A stretch of 64,000 bases of DNA from DAITBA01 sp036824005 (GTDB lineage: Bacteria > Pseudomonadota > Gammaproteobacteria > Burkholderiales > Rhodocyclaceae). Numbering within the stretch: position 1 is the first letter of the stretch; each line of letters starts with the position of its first letter. Below the pieces are notes generated by a model, which was not told the DNA's origin, made no database searches, and was given only the letters and a program-made list of their open reading frames with translations. The translations under genes and the position numbers were made by a program. The DNA lies in assembly GCA_036824005.1 (NCBI GenBank), contig DAITBA010000020.1:8104-72103 (forward strand). Reading direction: 5' to 3'. Positions 1 through 9,101 of this stretch are shown in pieces.

Positions 1-846
1 CAACACCACGCTGGACAGGCGAAACGTGAGCCCAAGTATGCGACTAATCAAAGTCGCAGGAACGGTATAGTACGTTAGTGGCGCCATGCCGATTAGCGAC
101 CCAATTATCAGGCGATCCGCATGTGCATTGAATAGCGACGCGAGCGTATTCATGTACACGAAGCCACTGAACGTGAGCAACCTACGGGCCACAACCCAAG
201 ATGGAATAAGAAACCGGAATCCCTCCAAGAGCCGAAGTATCACGACCGACAAGATGCCGACATTCATTGCGCTCAGCACGACGCGGACCAAGATGACTTC
301 ATACAATCCATATCCGAGCCACAGCACACCAACTGAAAGTACTGAGACTAGGCTGCCAAACAAAGCTTCCAGCTTCCCGGAGACATCGTATCGCTGCAAC
401 GCCTGCGGAACGCTATTTAGGTATGACTGCAACTGTCCGAACACGAACCCGATCGCAGCAAGGCGCATCGCACTCACAGATGAATCGATGAGATGCCGCG
501 GAAGCGAGAACAAGTTCGTCGCCAGCCATTTCGCGCTCGCAAAGATCAGAACGCCACCCAACACCCCAATGCACGCGTAGGTGACGAGACCGAATGACAC
601 CGTTTCGTGCAGTTCCCGCTTCTTGCCGACGGCATGGTACTCAGCAATGTACTTGACCGATCCCGTCGTAACATTGAGGTCAATGATGGCGAAGTATCCC
701 ACGATGGCCGTTACCATCGTGAGGATCCCATAGTCCACCTCGCCAAGGCGGAAGACGATGAACGGGATCGTCAGGATCGAGACGACCGCTGGCAGCGCCG
801 ATCCGAGGAGATTGAATAGGGAGTTGCTAAGTATACGCCCTGGCAT
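1..846 (-). CDS. Wzx-type polysaccharide flippase (3' end outside window)
   Basis: An open frame of 282 codons starts at an ATG (844-846) and runs off the left edge with no stop, so only the N-terminal part is present. The protein is hydrophobic with many predicted membrane helices; it begins MPGRILSNSLFNLLGSALP and later contains ADRLIIGSLIGMAPLTYYTV, the pattern of the RfbX/Wzx oligosaccharide flippase group (MATE/MVF superfamily). The family moves lipid-linked repeat units across the inner membrane. It overlaps the end of the upstream polymerase gene by 20 bases, so the two are probably translated together. The exact substrate is unknown; fucose-containing units are an inference from the neighbouring gmd and fcl. 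Confidence 0.85.
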   Translation of the reverse strand, partial: MPGRILSNSLFNLLGSALPAVVSILTIPFIVFRLGEVDYGILTMVTAIVGYFAIIDLNVTTGSVKYIAEYHAVGKKRELHETVSFGLVTYACIGVLGGVLIFASAKWLATNLFSLPRHLIDSSVSAMRLAAIGFVFGQLQSYLNSVPQALQRYDVSGKLEALFGSLVSVLSVGVLWLGYGLYEVILVRVVLSAMNVGILSVVILRLLEGFRFLIPSWVVARRLLTFSGFVYMNTLASLFNAHADRLIIGSLIGMAPLTYYTVPATLISRILGLTFRLSSVVL

Positions 847-2242
847 CTCTCATCCAGTTGCTGTGAACGTGGCTAAAATGAACGCAGTACGGTATTGCAA
901 GCGCGAAACCAGTCAACAACATCGTTCTAAACTCGATAACTGGCGTCCCCATTACGTAGTTCGGAACCATGAACAGAACGCCAGCGAATCCAGCCTCGTA
1001 GAATCCCCGCATATCCGGTCGGATGTGGCCGCGCTTCGAATGCACAAACACAACGTACGCAACAGCGATGCCTGTCAATATCAAAAGCCCGACTAGGCCG
1101 GTCTTGAGCCACACATGAACGACGCCACTATGGACGAAGTCATACACGCCACCATGGAAATCGAGCCCTCGCCCGTCATACCGAGCCCATGTGCCGGCAC
1201 CCAGGAGCCAGTGATCCTTGATCGTACCGAAGGCCATCTCGAGTTCTGCGAGTCGCCCGACCGACCCTTCTCCTCGATTGCTGAACAGATCGTGAAATAG
1301 ATTCTCCAGTCCACCGGATCTCGACCCAACCTTTTCAAGTCTGTCAAGCAAAATAACGATCACGGCCGGAACCGTTATCAGTACCGCCCCGGTCGCATAC
1401 CACACACGTCGAACACCAGGCTGCAGCAATACGAAGAACGCGCTCGCGAGCACCAACCCGCCGAGGTTCGTGCGACGATATGAAAACACGACAATAAACA
1501 CCTCAACCAACAGCACGATTGCATAGAACACTTTCTCGCCTAAACGCATTGACTTCGAGTCGAATGATAATCTCCATGCCGAATAGAATGCAGCAATCAC
1601 GGCGATCAAGCTGTCATTGACATCAAAGAACGTGAGAGTGACGTCAAGTCTTTCGACGGTCGCGTACACATTCGCGGGATCCCCCCCGAACAAGGCGAAG
1701 CGAATGATTCCGAACATCCCTCGTGCCAGTGCGCATACCACGAAGACGTCGATAAGCCGCCGCAAGTCGCGCTCGTTGTCGAAGAGATGCAGCATGATGT
1801 ACACCATTACGCTCATGTTCAATACATTTAGTACACCTCTGTATGAAAGCGCGTCCAACACTGGCACATCTAGGAGCACTGCGGCGAGGATGTGCCCAGC
1901 GAAGAAGACGTTGAAGGCCAGAAGGTACTTGTACAGGTTACAAGTCTGTCTCGGCACATCCCGGAACATGTATGTCACGGCGAGAACCAGTGCAAGGCCC
2001 CAGAGATAGATATTCACTAGTGAAAAGTGAAGTTGCCCTACGCCACGCGAATAGACATTAGCTGTCCCCGCTTCCTTCAAGCCCCAGTGGGTATCAGTGA
2101 AGAACAGGAGAACCGCAAGCAGCGGATAAAACGCCACTTTTGGCGCGCTTACCCCGACCCCAAACGCCACCACGATGCCCGCTACGAAAGCTAGCATGAC
2201 ACCAAGTAATACTCCGTAGAAAACGATTTCCCCGAATTCCAT
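827..2242 (-). CDS. O-antigen ligase/polymerase family membrane protein (Wzy-like)
   Basis: A 471-residue polytopic membrane protein. I chose the ATG at 2242 (MEFGEIVFYGVLLG) because it opens straight into the first membrane helix; the frame is open 24 codons further upstream. The late periplasmic part holds WLLGAGTWARYDG followed by HSGVVHVWLKTGLVG, which resembles the Wzy_C domain of O-antigen ligases and polymerases. The family joins lipid-linked sugar repeats into a polymer or onto lipid A at the periplasmic face. It sits directly before the flippase, with which it overlaps. Polymerase rather than ligase is inferred from the exopolysaccharide context. Sequence in this family is poorly conserved, so the subtype is uncertain. 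Confidence 0.82.
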   Translation of the reverse strand: MEFGEIVFYGVLLGVMLAFVAGIVVAFGVGVSAPKVAFYPLLAVLLFFTDTHWGLKEAGTANVYSRGVGQLHFSLVNIYLWGLALVLAVTYMFRDVPRQTCNLYKYLLAFNVFFAGHILAAVLLDVPVLDALSYRGVLNVLNMSVMVYIMLHLFDNERDLRRLIDVFVVCALARGMFGIIRFALFGGDPANVYATVERLDVTLTFFDVNDSLIAVIAAFYSAWRLSFDSKSMRLGEKVFYAIVLLVEVFIVVFSYRRTNLGGLVLASAFFVLLQPGVRRVWYATGAVLITVPAVIVILLDRLEKVGSRSGGLENLFHDLFSNRGEGSVGRLAELEMAFGTIKDHWLLGAGTWARYDGRGLDFHGGVYDFVHSGVVHVWLKTGLVGLLILTGIAVAYVVFVHSKRGHIRPDMRGFYEAGFAGVLFMVPNYVMGTPVIEFRTMLLTGFALAIPYCVHFSHVHSNWMRDARAYT

Positions 2243-2609
2243 TACGCCGAATGTTTGTATGCTCGCGGCACGATGCGCAGACCCGAGAACCAAGGTCAGA
2301 CACGCACCGCACAAATTGAAGAGGTACTAACCGCGTGTGGGAAGATGATACGTCAGATGCAATCCTGCGCCTCGTGACGCACATCTCAGAAGACACTGCC
2401 GCGCGGACGAGTCGCGACTGAACGTGCAGACTTTGCCCCTGTGCGTGTCACTTCGACGCTCTTGCACTCCGCGCCGCTGCCGCCACCGCCACACGCCAGC
2501 GGCAACCGCGACAAGCCTTCCTACAACAATTGCCTGACTCTGCCGTTTCCCTCGCGCGCATGAAACAAAAACACCGCAACCGTCGGACATCGGCGGCGTG
2601 CGCTAACTA
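2243..2609. other. 367-base gap between polymerase and fcl
   Basis: Both neighbours are on the minus strand. The short open frames here have no recognisable protein features and look like chance frames. I see no tRNA, no clear terminator with a T-run and no strong promoter pair, though a promoter for the polymerase-flippase unit would be expected here. Confidence 0.5.
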
Positions 2610-3572
2610 TCAAGCTGGCGCAGTGGCACTCGTAGCGTAGCTTTCGTAGGCCAATTCGATGCCTCTTCGCAGAGGCGTCGTCGCTCTCCATCCAGCATTC
2701 GCCAAGCGCGACACATCCAACAACTTGCGCGGCGTTCCATCCGGCTTCGTGGAGTCGAATACGAGCTCCCCCCTAAAACCAACGACATCCTTGATCAATT
2801 CTGCCAGTTCGCGAATCGTGACATCTACGCCGGTTCCAACATTGAATATGCCACCTGTAGCACCCTGTTCCATGAGGAACACACAAGCATCCGCCATGTC
2901 GTCGACATAGAGAAACTCTCGCCTTGGGGTTCCCGATCCCCACACCTCTAATCCTCGCTCACCGCTGAGCTTTGCTTCGTGGGCCTTGCGAAGCAGCGCG
3001 GGCAGCACGTGGCTATTCTGTAGATCGTAGTTGTCGTTCGGACCATACAGGTTAGTAGGCATTACGCTGACGTACTGCGTTCCATACTGCCGATTGTAAG
3101 CCTCGCATAGCTTTATGCCGGCGATCTTCGCAATTGCATAGGGTTCGTTGGTTTGCTCTAACGGACCCGTCAGCAAGTATTCCTCCTTGATTGGCTGCGG
3201 ACACTCACGGGGATAGATACAGCTTGAACCGAGAAACATGAGCTTGTCTATCCCCGCCGCATACGCGGCATGAATTATGTTGGCTTCGATCATCAAATTC
3301 TGATAAATGAACTCCGCACGAAAGGTGTTATTCGCATGAATGCCGCCTACCTTTGCAGCAGCCAGGAAAATGTAGTCTGGTTGCTCGCGATTCAGGAAGT
3401 CCATAACGGCCGACTGCGCGGTGAGATCAAGCTCTCCGTGCGAACGTGTAATGATCTTCTTATAGCCCCCGCTCGATAGCCGGCGCAGGAGTGCAGACCC
3501 CACCATACCTCCGTGCCCCGCCACGTAGATCTTCGCACCGCGTAGATCGACGCTTGCATTGCCCGCGTTCAT
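2610..3572 (-). CDS. fcl: GDP-L-fucose synthase
   Basis: A 320-residue short-chain dehydrogenase/epimerase. The Rossmann motif AGHGGMVGS lies at residues 18-26, the active-site serine region SSCIYP at 116-121 and the catalytic YAIAK at 145-149. The family converts GDP-4-keto-6-deoxy-D-mannose to GDP-L-fucose by 3,5-epimerisation and NADPH reduction in the cytoplasm. The length matches the usual family size. It starts 3 bases after the stop of gmd, the enzyme of the preceding step, so the pair forms one GDP-fucose unit that supplies the exopolysaccharide locus. Confidence 0.95.
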   Translation of the reverse strand: MNAGNASVDLRGAKIYVAGHGGMVGSALLRRLSSGGYKKIITRSHGELDLTAQSAVMDFLNREQPDYIFLAAAKVGGIHANNTFRAEFIYQNLMIEANIIHAAYAAGIDKLMFLGSSCIYPRECPQPIKEEYLLTGPLEQTNEPYAIAKIAGIKLCEAYNRQYGTQYVSVMPTNLYGPNDNYDLQNSHVLPALLRKAHEAKLSGERGLEVWGSGTPRREFLYVDDMADACVFLMEQGATGGIFNVGTGVDVTIRELAELIKDVVGFRGELVFDSTKPDGTPRKLLDVSRLANAGWRATTPLRRGIELAYESYATSATAPA

Positions 3573-3575
3573 TGC

Positions 3576-4691
3576 CTACTCGTGGTAGTCGTAGGACGGA
3601 TAACCATGCCGGCGGACCAGCGCGTCCCGCTCGGCAGCACGATAGTCCTCCATGACCATTTCACTGACCAATTGCTCGAAACTGGTTCGCGGTACCCATC
3701 CCAGCTTACGCTTTGCCTTCGTTGCGTCTCCCAGTAGAGTCTCAACTTCAGTGGGCCGGAAATACCGCGGGTCCACGCGCACAATGGCCTGCCCGGGCAT
3801 GACTACTGCCGGCGCACTTTCGGTCTTTGCCACGACGCCGACTTCTTCCACCCCACTTCCTTTCCACTCGATCGTCATGCCAAGCCGCCGCGCTGCGATC
3901 TCGACAAACTGACGGACACTGTACTGGTGCCCTGTGGCAATTACAAAATCTTCCGCTTGATCTTGTTGCAACATCAGCCACTGCATTTCCACGTAGTCAC
4001 GCGCATGACCCCAATCGCGCTTTGCATCCATGTTGCCCAGGTATAGGCAGTCCTGCAGCCCAAGCTTTATGCGCGCGAGCGCTCGTGTAATTTTCCGCGT
4101 CACAAAGGTCTCGCCGCGAACTGGCGACTCGTGGTTAAACAAAATGCCGTTGCACGCGTACATCCCGTAGGCCTCGCGGTAATTGACAGTTATCCAGTAT
4201 GCGTACAGCTTGGCGACCGCATACGGACTGCGAGGATAGAATGGTGTCGTCTCCCTCTGCGGGATCTCCTGAACTAGCCCATAGAGCTCGGACGTCGACG
4301 CTTGGTAAAACCGAGTCTTCTTTTCAAGGCGTAGAATTCTGATTGCTTCCAAGAGACGCAGTGCTCCGAGTGCATCCGAATTCGCCGTGTACTCGGGCTC
4401 CTCGAATGAAACGGCAACATGACTTTGCGCCGCAAGGTTATACAGTTCATCGGGCTGCACAATCTGCAGTATGCGAACGAGGCTGCTTGAATCCGTCATA
4501 TCGCCATAATGCAGTATGAATCGCCGGTCTCTGACATGTGGATCCTGATAAAGGTGATCGATGCGGTCCGTATTGAAGAGAGATGTACGGCGTTTAATGC
4601 CATGCACCTCGTACCCTTTATTGAGCAGAAACTCCGCCAAATAGGACCCGTCCTGACCAGTGATCCCGGTGATAAGTGCGACTTTGTTCAT
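3576..4691 (-). CDS. gmd: GDP-mannose 4,6-dehydratase
   Basis: A 371-residue extended short-chain dehydrogenase. The N-terminus carries ITGITGQDGSYLAEFL, the typical Gmd nucleotide-binding loop; the catalytic STSE is at 132-135 and YAVAK at 157-161. It dehydrates GDP-D-mannose to GDP-4-keto-6-deoxy-D-mannose, the substrate of Fcl encoded immediately downstream. A gap of about 110 bases separates it from epsG, so a separate promoter is possible. No GDP-mannose-forming gene (manC/manB) is present in the window. Confidence 0.96.
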   Translation of the reverse strand: MNKVALITGITGQDGSYLAEFLLNKGYEVHGIKRRTSLFNTDRIDHLYQDPHVRDRRFILHYGDMTDSSSLVRILQIVQPDELYNLAAQSHVAVSFEEPEYTANSDALGALRLLEAIRILRLEKKTRFYQASTSELYGLVQEIPQRETTPFYPRSPYAVAKLYAYWITVNYREAYGMYACNGILFNHESPVRGETFVTRKITRALARIKLGLQDCLYLGNMDAKRDWGHARDYVEMQWLMLQQDQAEDFVIATGHQYSVRQFVEIAARRLGMTIEWKGSGVEEVGVVAKTESAPAVVMPGQAIVRVDPRYFRPTEVETLLGDATKAKRKLGWVPRTSFEQLVSEMVMEDYRAAERDALVRRHGYPSYDYHE

Positions 4692-4800
4692 GACAATTTA
4701 TTGCGATAAGGGTTGGGGGAATACACAATACCAATGACGAGCCAGCAACGTTACGAAACACTACTCTGAATCTCGCGCGCCTAATTGCCCTCGGTATGCG

Positions 4801-5691
4801 CTAGAACTCATTCATTACAGTACCAAGGACCCTGATCCGTGCACTCGCCAACTCATTGACGAATGATTTTACTGTGTTGATTCGTGTATGGTCCTTCCGT
4901 ACCAGCATAAGTGCCGCCCCCGTTGCCAGGCATGCGGCCTGTGCATCCGCGTATCTCTCTCTCGCGGGTGTGTCAACGATAATCACGCTGAACTCATTTG
5001 CCATTTCCGAAAGAAGCCGCTGAAAGAGTGGCCGTGTCAGCAGTTCCTGCGGATTAGGCGGGATGGCGCCGGCCGGCAGCACTGACAAATCTCTGAAGGA
5101 GGGTACGCGCTGTATGGATTCCGCGTCCCCCCGTCCAGACAAGACCGCAGACAATCCGCTACGATTGTCGAGCTTGAAGAACTCGTGCTGGCGGGGGCTG
5201 CGCAAATCGGCATCGATTAACAGCGTACGTTGCCCAAGTTGCGAGAACAGCACAGCCAAGTTAGCCGCCATGTAGCTTCGCCCCTCGCCACGCGAAGGGC
5301 TGACGACCGAAAGCGCGCGCCCCCCCTCCTCTACGCCAAACCATCGGAGCGTAAGCTGGCTGCGGAGTGCCCTTAGCGCCTCAACCTGATCGCTAAACGG
5401 TTGGTACGCGGCCACGACATCTGGGCTAATCTCCGAATCACCCGGCACCAGGTATGGGTAGTCAAACTGGTGTGCCAGTGCAAGCTGCAGATCGGCCTCA
5501 GTGATGAGCCCAAGCTTTAGCGCGGCATCACCGAATCGCAGCCCTTGTTCCCGCTGCACGTTGAGAACGCGTTCTGCTTCCTCAAGCGTCAGCTTGCCCG
5601 CATCTATCAGAATTGCCCCTAAGAAGCGTCCCTTTGTACCGCTCAGAGGCCCATCAAACACCGGGATTACATTCGACCGTTCTGGCGTCAT
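4801..5691 (-). CDS. epsG: EpsG-type tyrosine-kinase-like ATPase of exopolysaccharide export
   Basis: A 296-residue protein of the CpsD/CapB/EpsG group. Residues about 20-80 resemble the MshEN/GSPII_E N-terminal domain often found in EpsG proteins. The P-loop ATPase follows: SPSRGEGRS at 131-139 and LLIDADLRSP at 157-166. The usual Walker A lysine is arginine at position 138, which I recall as a variant within EpsG-type proteins. There is no tyrosine-rich C-terminal tail. The family works with a Wzz-like membrane partner to control polymer length and export; that partner, epsF, lies immediately upstream. Whether it has kinase activity cannot be told from sequence. Confidence 0.88.
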   Translation of the reverse strand: MTPERSNVIPVFDGPLSGTKGRFLGAILIDAGKLTLEEAERVLNVQREQGLRFGDAALKLGLITEADLQLALAHQFDYPYLVPGDSEISPDVVAAYQPFSDQVEALRALRSQLTLRWFGVEEGGRALSVVSPSRGEGRSYMAANLAVLFSQLGQRTLLIDADLRSPRQHEFFKLDNRSGLSAVLSGRGDAESIQRVPSFRDLSVLPAGAIPPNPQELLTRPLFQRLLSEMANEFSVIIVDTPARERYADAQAACLATGAALMLVRKDHTRINTVKSFVNELASARIRVLGTVMNEF

Positions 5692-5705
5692 ATGCGTTGT
5701 ACTCC

Positions 5706-7142
5706 CTAGCTCGTCGCACCGGAACTCACCCCGGGAAGGCGCGGCAAGTCGTTGATCATCGGTAACCTTGGCGCAGCGGCGACTCCTTGCCCCCTACCAA
5801 CCACCGCCAAAACTGGCAAGTTAACCATGTCAGCCAAGTCAGACAACTCCCGGACTCGGCGGTCAGTCCGCTCCAACATGGACGCAAGGACCAGCCCCAG
5901 GACGGTTCCAGCGAATATGGAAAGCCCAAGGTTAAGATGCAGCTTTGGACTTGATGGCAATAGCGGTTCTGATGCTTCATTAAGTATCGTAATGTTTGTC
6001 TGCGTCGCCTGGCTTTCCAAGTTGGTCTGCGCCAGCCGCTGAAGAATCAGATCGTACTCTCGCTTTGCCCCCTCAACATCACGAATCAGGAGCGACGCCT
6101 CGTCTCGTTGTTTCTTAAGCGCAAGCACCTTTGCCTTTTGAGCCTCATAGGCCGCTCTAATCTGAGCCTCGCGCTGCTGATTCGCACGGTTTGCAGTTCC
6201 GATACTCCCAGCCACCTGCGCCATCTCCAAGCTCACTCGCTCGCGCAGCGCTTTGACTTCGGCCTCAAGGCGCTGGTACTGAGGATGGTTGGGCCCCAAT
6301 TGAGCACCCGATTCTTTCAGCTTTGCCTCTTGCCGCGCCAGATCAGCACGAAGGCCTTGCACCAAGGGGCTTTGAATGACTTCGGGCAATTGACCGGTCG
6401 CTCCTCCTGTCTGCCGCTGCCTTGAGTCAGACTCGGCCAAGTGCCCCTGTACAACGGTTAGTTCACTGGATAGCTGATTCAGCCTTGCATTTTCTACATC
6501 GAGATTCTCTTCGGTAGCAACGATGCCTTTTTGGCGTTGGAACTCCGAAAGCCGGGCTTGGGCCTTGTTTAACTTCTCCCGCACTGCTTTCGTGCGCTCG
6601 TCAAACCACGCTGCGGACTTCTTCGCAGGTTCCACCTTTAGATCCAGATCTGTCTCCATATACGCCTGCGCATACGCATTCGGCACCGCTGCTGCAAGTT
6701 TGGAATCAGATGTTGAATAGGAAATGTTGATTACATTACTCTCTTTGGCAGGCTTGATCTCCAGCTTCTTGCGTAGCATTTCGCCAATCCACATTTCGAA
6801 ATCACCTCGCCCCTCGGCGCTAGTCTCCCACTTCTGCCGCAATTCGGGATCCTTGTCCAACTGAAGCGCCTTGACAACCTTGCGCGTGACCTTGTCACTG
6901 CTCATTATCTCCATCTGGGTAGCAATGTAGCTCTGGAGAATAAGGGGAGGCAACGCGACTCCAAGCGCGACGCCAGCCACCGGGTCGACCGATTTCACGT
7001 CGACAAGCATCGACGTGGCGGCCGAGTAAGTCTTCGGAAGCACGAGGCTCACCACCATCGTGAGCGCGACGGTGCAGACCAACGTGTACAGGACGACCCT
7101 ATACCGTGCTCGAATAATGTTGATGTATTGCCAGAATGTCAT
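5706..7142 (-). CDS. epsF: Chain-length determinant protein EpsF (Wzz family)
   Basis: A 478-residue inner-membrane protein with one membrane helix near residues 17-36, a long coiled-coil-rich periplasmic middle (about 170-390, many E, Q, K, R and A) and a second helix near 415-440. This is the layout of the Wzz/PCP-2 family. The short cytoplasmic tail contains ERTDRRVRELSDLADMVNLP, typical of EpsF. The family sets polysaccharide chain length together with a separate cytoplasmic ATPase, here EpsG, which starts 14 bases downstream. epsE lies 24 bases upstream, so epsE-epsF-epsG look like one unit. Confidence 0.92.
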   Translation of the reverse strand: MTFWQYINIIRARYRVVLYTLVCTVALTMVVSLVLPKTYSAATSMLVDVKSVDPVAGVALGVALPPLILQSYIATQMEIMSSDKVTRKVVKALQLDKDPELRQKWETSAEGRGDFEMWIGEMLRKKLEIKPAKESNVINISYSTSDSKLAAAVPNAYAQAYMETDLDLKVEPAKKSAAWFDERTKAVREKLNKAQARLSEFQRQKGIVATEENLDVENARLNQLSSELTVVQGHLAESDSRQRQTGGATGQLPEVIQSPLVQGLRADLARQEAKLKESGAQLGPNHPQYQRLEAEVKALRERVSLEMAQVAGSIGTANRANQQREAQIRAAYEAQKAKVLALKKQRDEASLLIRDVEGAKREYDLILQRLAQTNLESQATQTNITILNEASEPLLPSSPKLHLNLGLSIFAGTVLGLVLASMLERTDRRVRELSDLADMVNLPVLAVVGRGQGVAAAPRLPMINDLPRLPGVSSGATS

Positions 7143-7166
7143 CGGAAGATCCCAGCTGTAATGTGG

Positions 7167-7988
7167 TCAAAAGAGGCTTTCGCGCAGATAGATTACGTCG
7201 TCGGCAAGAACACGGTCTTCCATCTTCGGCTCGAGCGCCTGCACCTTTCCGCCTGCGTCGCGCCGGTGAATCTTGAGACCCTTTTCCGTGCCCCTCGGTG
7301 TAACTCCCCCTCCCTGCGCCACTGCTTGCATCACGGTCATGTCACGCTCGAGACGGTAGGCGCCCGGGCGCTGCACCTCTCCATAAATGTAGTATTGCGA
7401 AGCGCGATGGACGTAGACGATGTCGCCGCCGGTTATCGTCGTATTTTCTGAGCCTTTGCCTGACTGAAACAAGGCTGGAAGATCGGTCTCCTTGCGGAAG
7501 GGTTTCCCTTCACGGGTCCCGAGGACTACGATAGAATCAGATCCAGTCGCAAGAACACCGCCTGCCAGAGCAATGGCGTCCGACACTTTCATGTTTGCGA
7601 GTTCAAGCGGATATCTACCGGGGTTCTTGACATGCCCCAGTACGGCGACCTGGCTCCCACGAACTTCAAGCACGAGCACATTGACCTGCGGTTGGAGTAC
7701 AAATTTCCCATCTCGCAATTGTTTTGCGATCTTCTGTTCAGCGGCAGCGACTGGTAGCCCACCCACTTGCACGGCGCCGATGAGGGGAAACGAGATCGAG
7801 CCCGACTCGGCCACTCTCGTTTCAACGGTTAAATCCGGATTTTGAAAGACCGATATTCGAATAATGTCTCCGGGACCAAGGACATACTCTCCCTTACCGC
7901 TCTCGGCAAAGGAAAGCTGCACAGCTAGAATATTCAGCAACGCAAATGCGATCGCGAAAAGCACTCCACGAGCGGGATTTTTTCTCAT
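7167..7988 (-). CDS. epsE: Polysaccharide export outer-membrane protein EpsE (Wza-like)
   Basis: I chose the ATG at 7988 because it follows a GGGAG ribosome site and opens a signal peptide (MRKNPARGVLFAIAFALL, cleavage near residue 28); the frame is open further upstream without signal-like content. The 273-residue protein has the Poly_export domain (EYVLGPGDIIRISVFQNPDL onwards) followed by SLBB-like repeats (VAVLGHVKNPGRYPLE; YYIYGEVQRPGAYRLE). The family forms the outer-membrane exit channel for exopolysaccharide. No lipobox cysteine is seen at the cleavage site, unlike E. coli Wza. It heads the epsE-epsF-epsG unit. Confidence 0.92.
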   Translation of the reverse strand: MRKNPARGVLFAIAFALLNILAVQLSFAESGKGEYVLGPGDIIRISVFQNPDLTVETRVAESGSISFPLIGAVQVGGLPVAAAEQKIAKQLRDGKFVLQPQVNVLVLEVRGSQVAVLGHVKNPGRYPLELANMKVSDAIALAGGVLATGSDSIVVLGTREGKPFRKETDLPALFQSGKGSENTTITGGDIVYVHRASQYYIYGEVQRPGAYRLERDMTVMQAVAQGGGVTPRGTEKGLKIHRRDAGGKVQALEPKMEDRVLADDVIYLRESLF

Positions 7989-8205
7989 ATCGGTCTCCCA
8001 ATGCAGGACGGTAGGCACAAAACCAAATGTCATGGAACAGTGAGAATCACGCACAACGGCCACGATCGACGGGAAGGGCCCAAGGCTCAGGGCAGCGCAA
8101 TTGCATGCGACAAGCACACTACCTCTGCCGCCAAAACCTGGCCGTGAAGTAGTTCCGACCCATGCCAATGCCGGCGCGCCAACCACCACCACTCACCTTG
8201 CAGTC

Positions 8206-8256
8206 TAATGGCTCCAATCGTTTGCCGATCATACCGTAGCGAAAACTAAGCCATTA
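8206..8256. repeat. 8-bp inverted repeat between deacetylase and epsE
   Basis: TAATGGCT at 8206-8213 and AGCCATTA at 8249-8256 are perfect inverted arms around a 35-base spacer, just after the stop of the deacetylase gene. There is no T-run, so a simple Rho-independent terminator is unlikely. The role is unknown. Confidence 0.4.
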
Positions 8257-8258
8257 AT

Positions 8259-8972
8259 CTACTTCATTAAAGCATACTGTTTGAGAAAATCCGTATAGGT
8301 TGGGCTAAGCAAGAAGTCGTAATCCTGATCTTTGCCTGGATGGGTCATCAGTTCTATGACCTCGCCGGGCACGGCCGGCCTCTCCGAACAGAAGCGATCA
8401 AGGTGAGAGAAATACTTGACGGTCGTCGCGCGATGCACGTGCAATAGGTACCTGTTCACCAAGAAACGATACGCGCGCTTGTGCGGACTACCAGGATACA
8501 GAACGTTTCCCGAAACCCTCAGTCGCCTAGCACGATACTCAACCGCTAGGGGTGCGACAATTCTGGCAAGGGGGAAGTAGGTATGGACATGATGATGCGA
8601 GTCAATATGGTCAAGCGCCATGCCAGCACTCACATAGCGATCGATTTGTGCACGCAATTCAGTTTGCGCGACTGAGAGATACCGATGGTCCGACCACAGC
8701 AAATCGTGCTTCCAAAACAGCCGCGACTCCCCATATACGCTCCGGAATCCATCGGCGGCCGGCACCCCCTCATCAAGGTCCAAGTGAATGCCGAGTCGTG
8801 GCTTGCTGTCCCGCGTGCGATACCAGCGCACCACTTCCTCGAATCCGAGCGTCGTTACCATGACCGATGCAGATGAAATCAACCCTCGGTCAAAGCAATC
8901 CATTATGCGTTCGTTGGTCTTCGCATCCCTCCCTAGATCGTCGGCATTGACTATTATCTTTAGAATCGCCAT
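8259..8972 (-). CDS. YdjC/ChbG-family carbohydrate deacetylase
   Basis: A 237-residue protein with the YdjC-family signature near the N-terminus (IIVNADDLGRD, residues 7-16), a GIHLDLDEG motif in the first half and HIDSHHHVHTY in the middle. These Asp and His residues form the metal site in the family. Family members remove N-acetyl groups from sugars such as chito-oligosaccharides; a hopanoid-linked branch is also known. Within this exopolysaccharide locus it probably deacetylates a sugar or repeat unit, but this is inference. No signal peptide is visible, so it is probably cytoplasmic. Confidence 0.85.
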   Translation of the reverse strand: MAILKIIVNADDLGRDAKTNERIMDCFDRGLISSASVMVTTLGFEEVVRWYRTRDSKPRLGIHLDLDEGVPAADGFRSVYGESRLFWKHDLLWSDHRYLSVAQTELRAQIDRYVSAGMALDHIDSHHHVHTYFPLARIVAPLAVEYRARRLRVSGNVLYPGSPHKRAYRFLVNRYLLHVHRATTVKYFSHLDRFCSERPAVPGEVIELMTHPGKDQDYDFLLSPTYTDFLKQYALMK

Positions 8973-9101
8973 TGCTGGAATGCTTTGGAACCCAGAGCTA
9001 TGGTGGCTCGCCCCTTAAAGGAAGATGAGCGCACTTAGAGATGTTCTTACGCCGCCAGCAACTGCTGCCAGCGCGAGACCCCTCGTAACCGAGCACATGC
9101 G

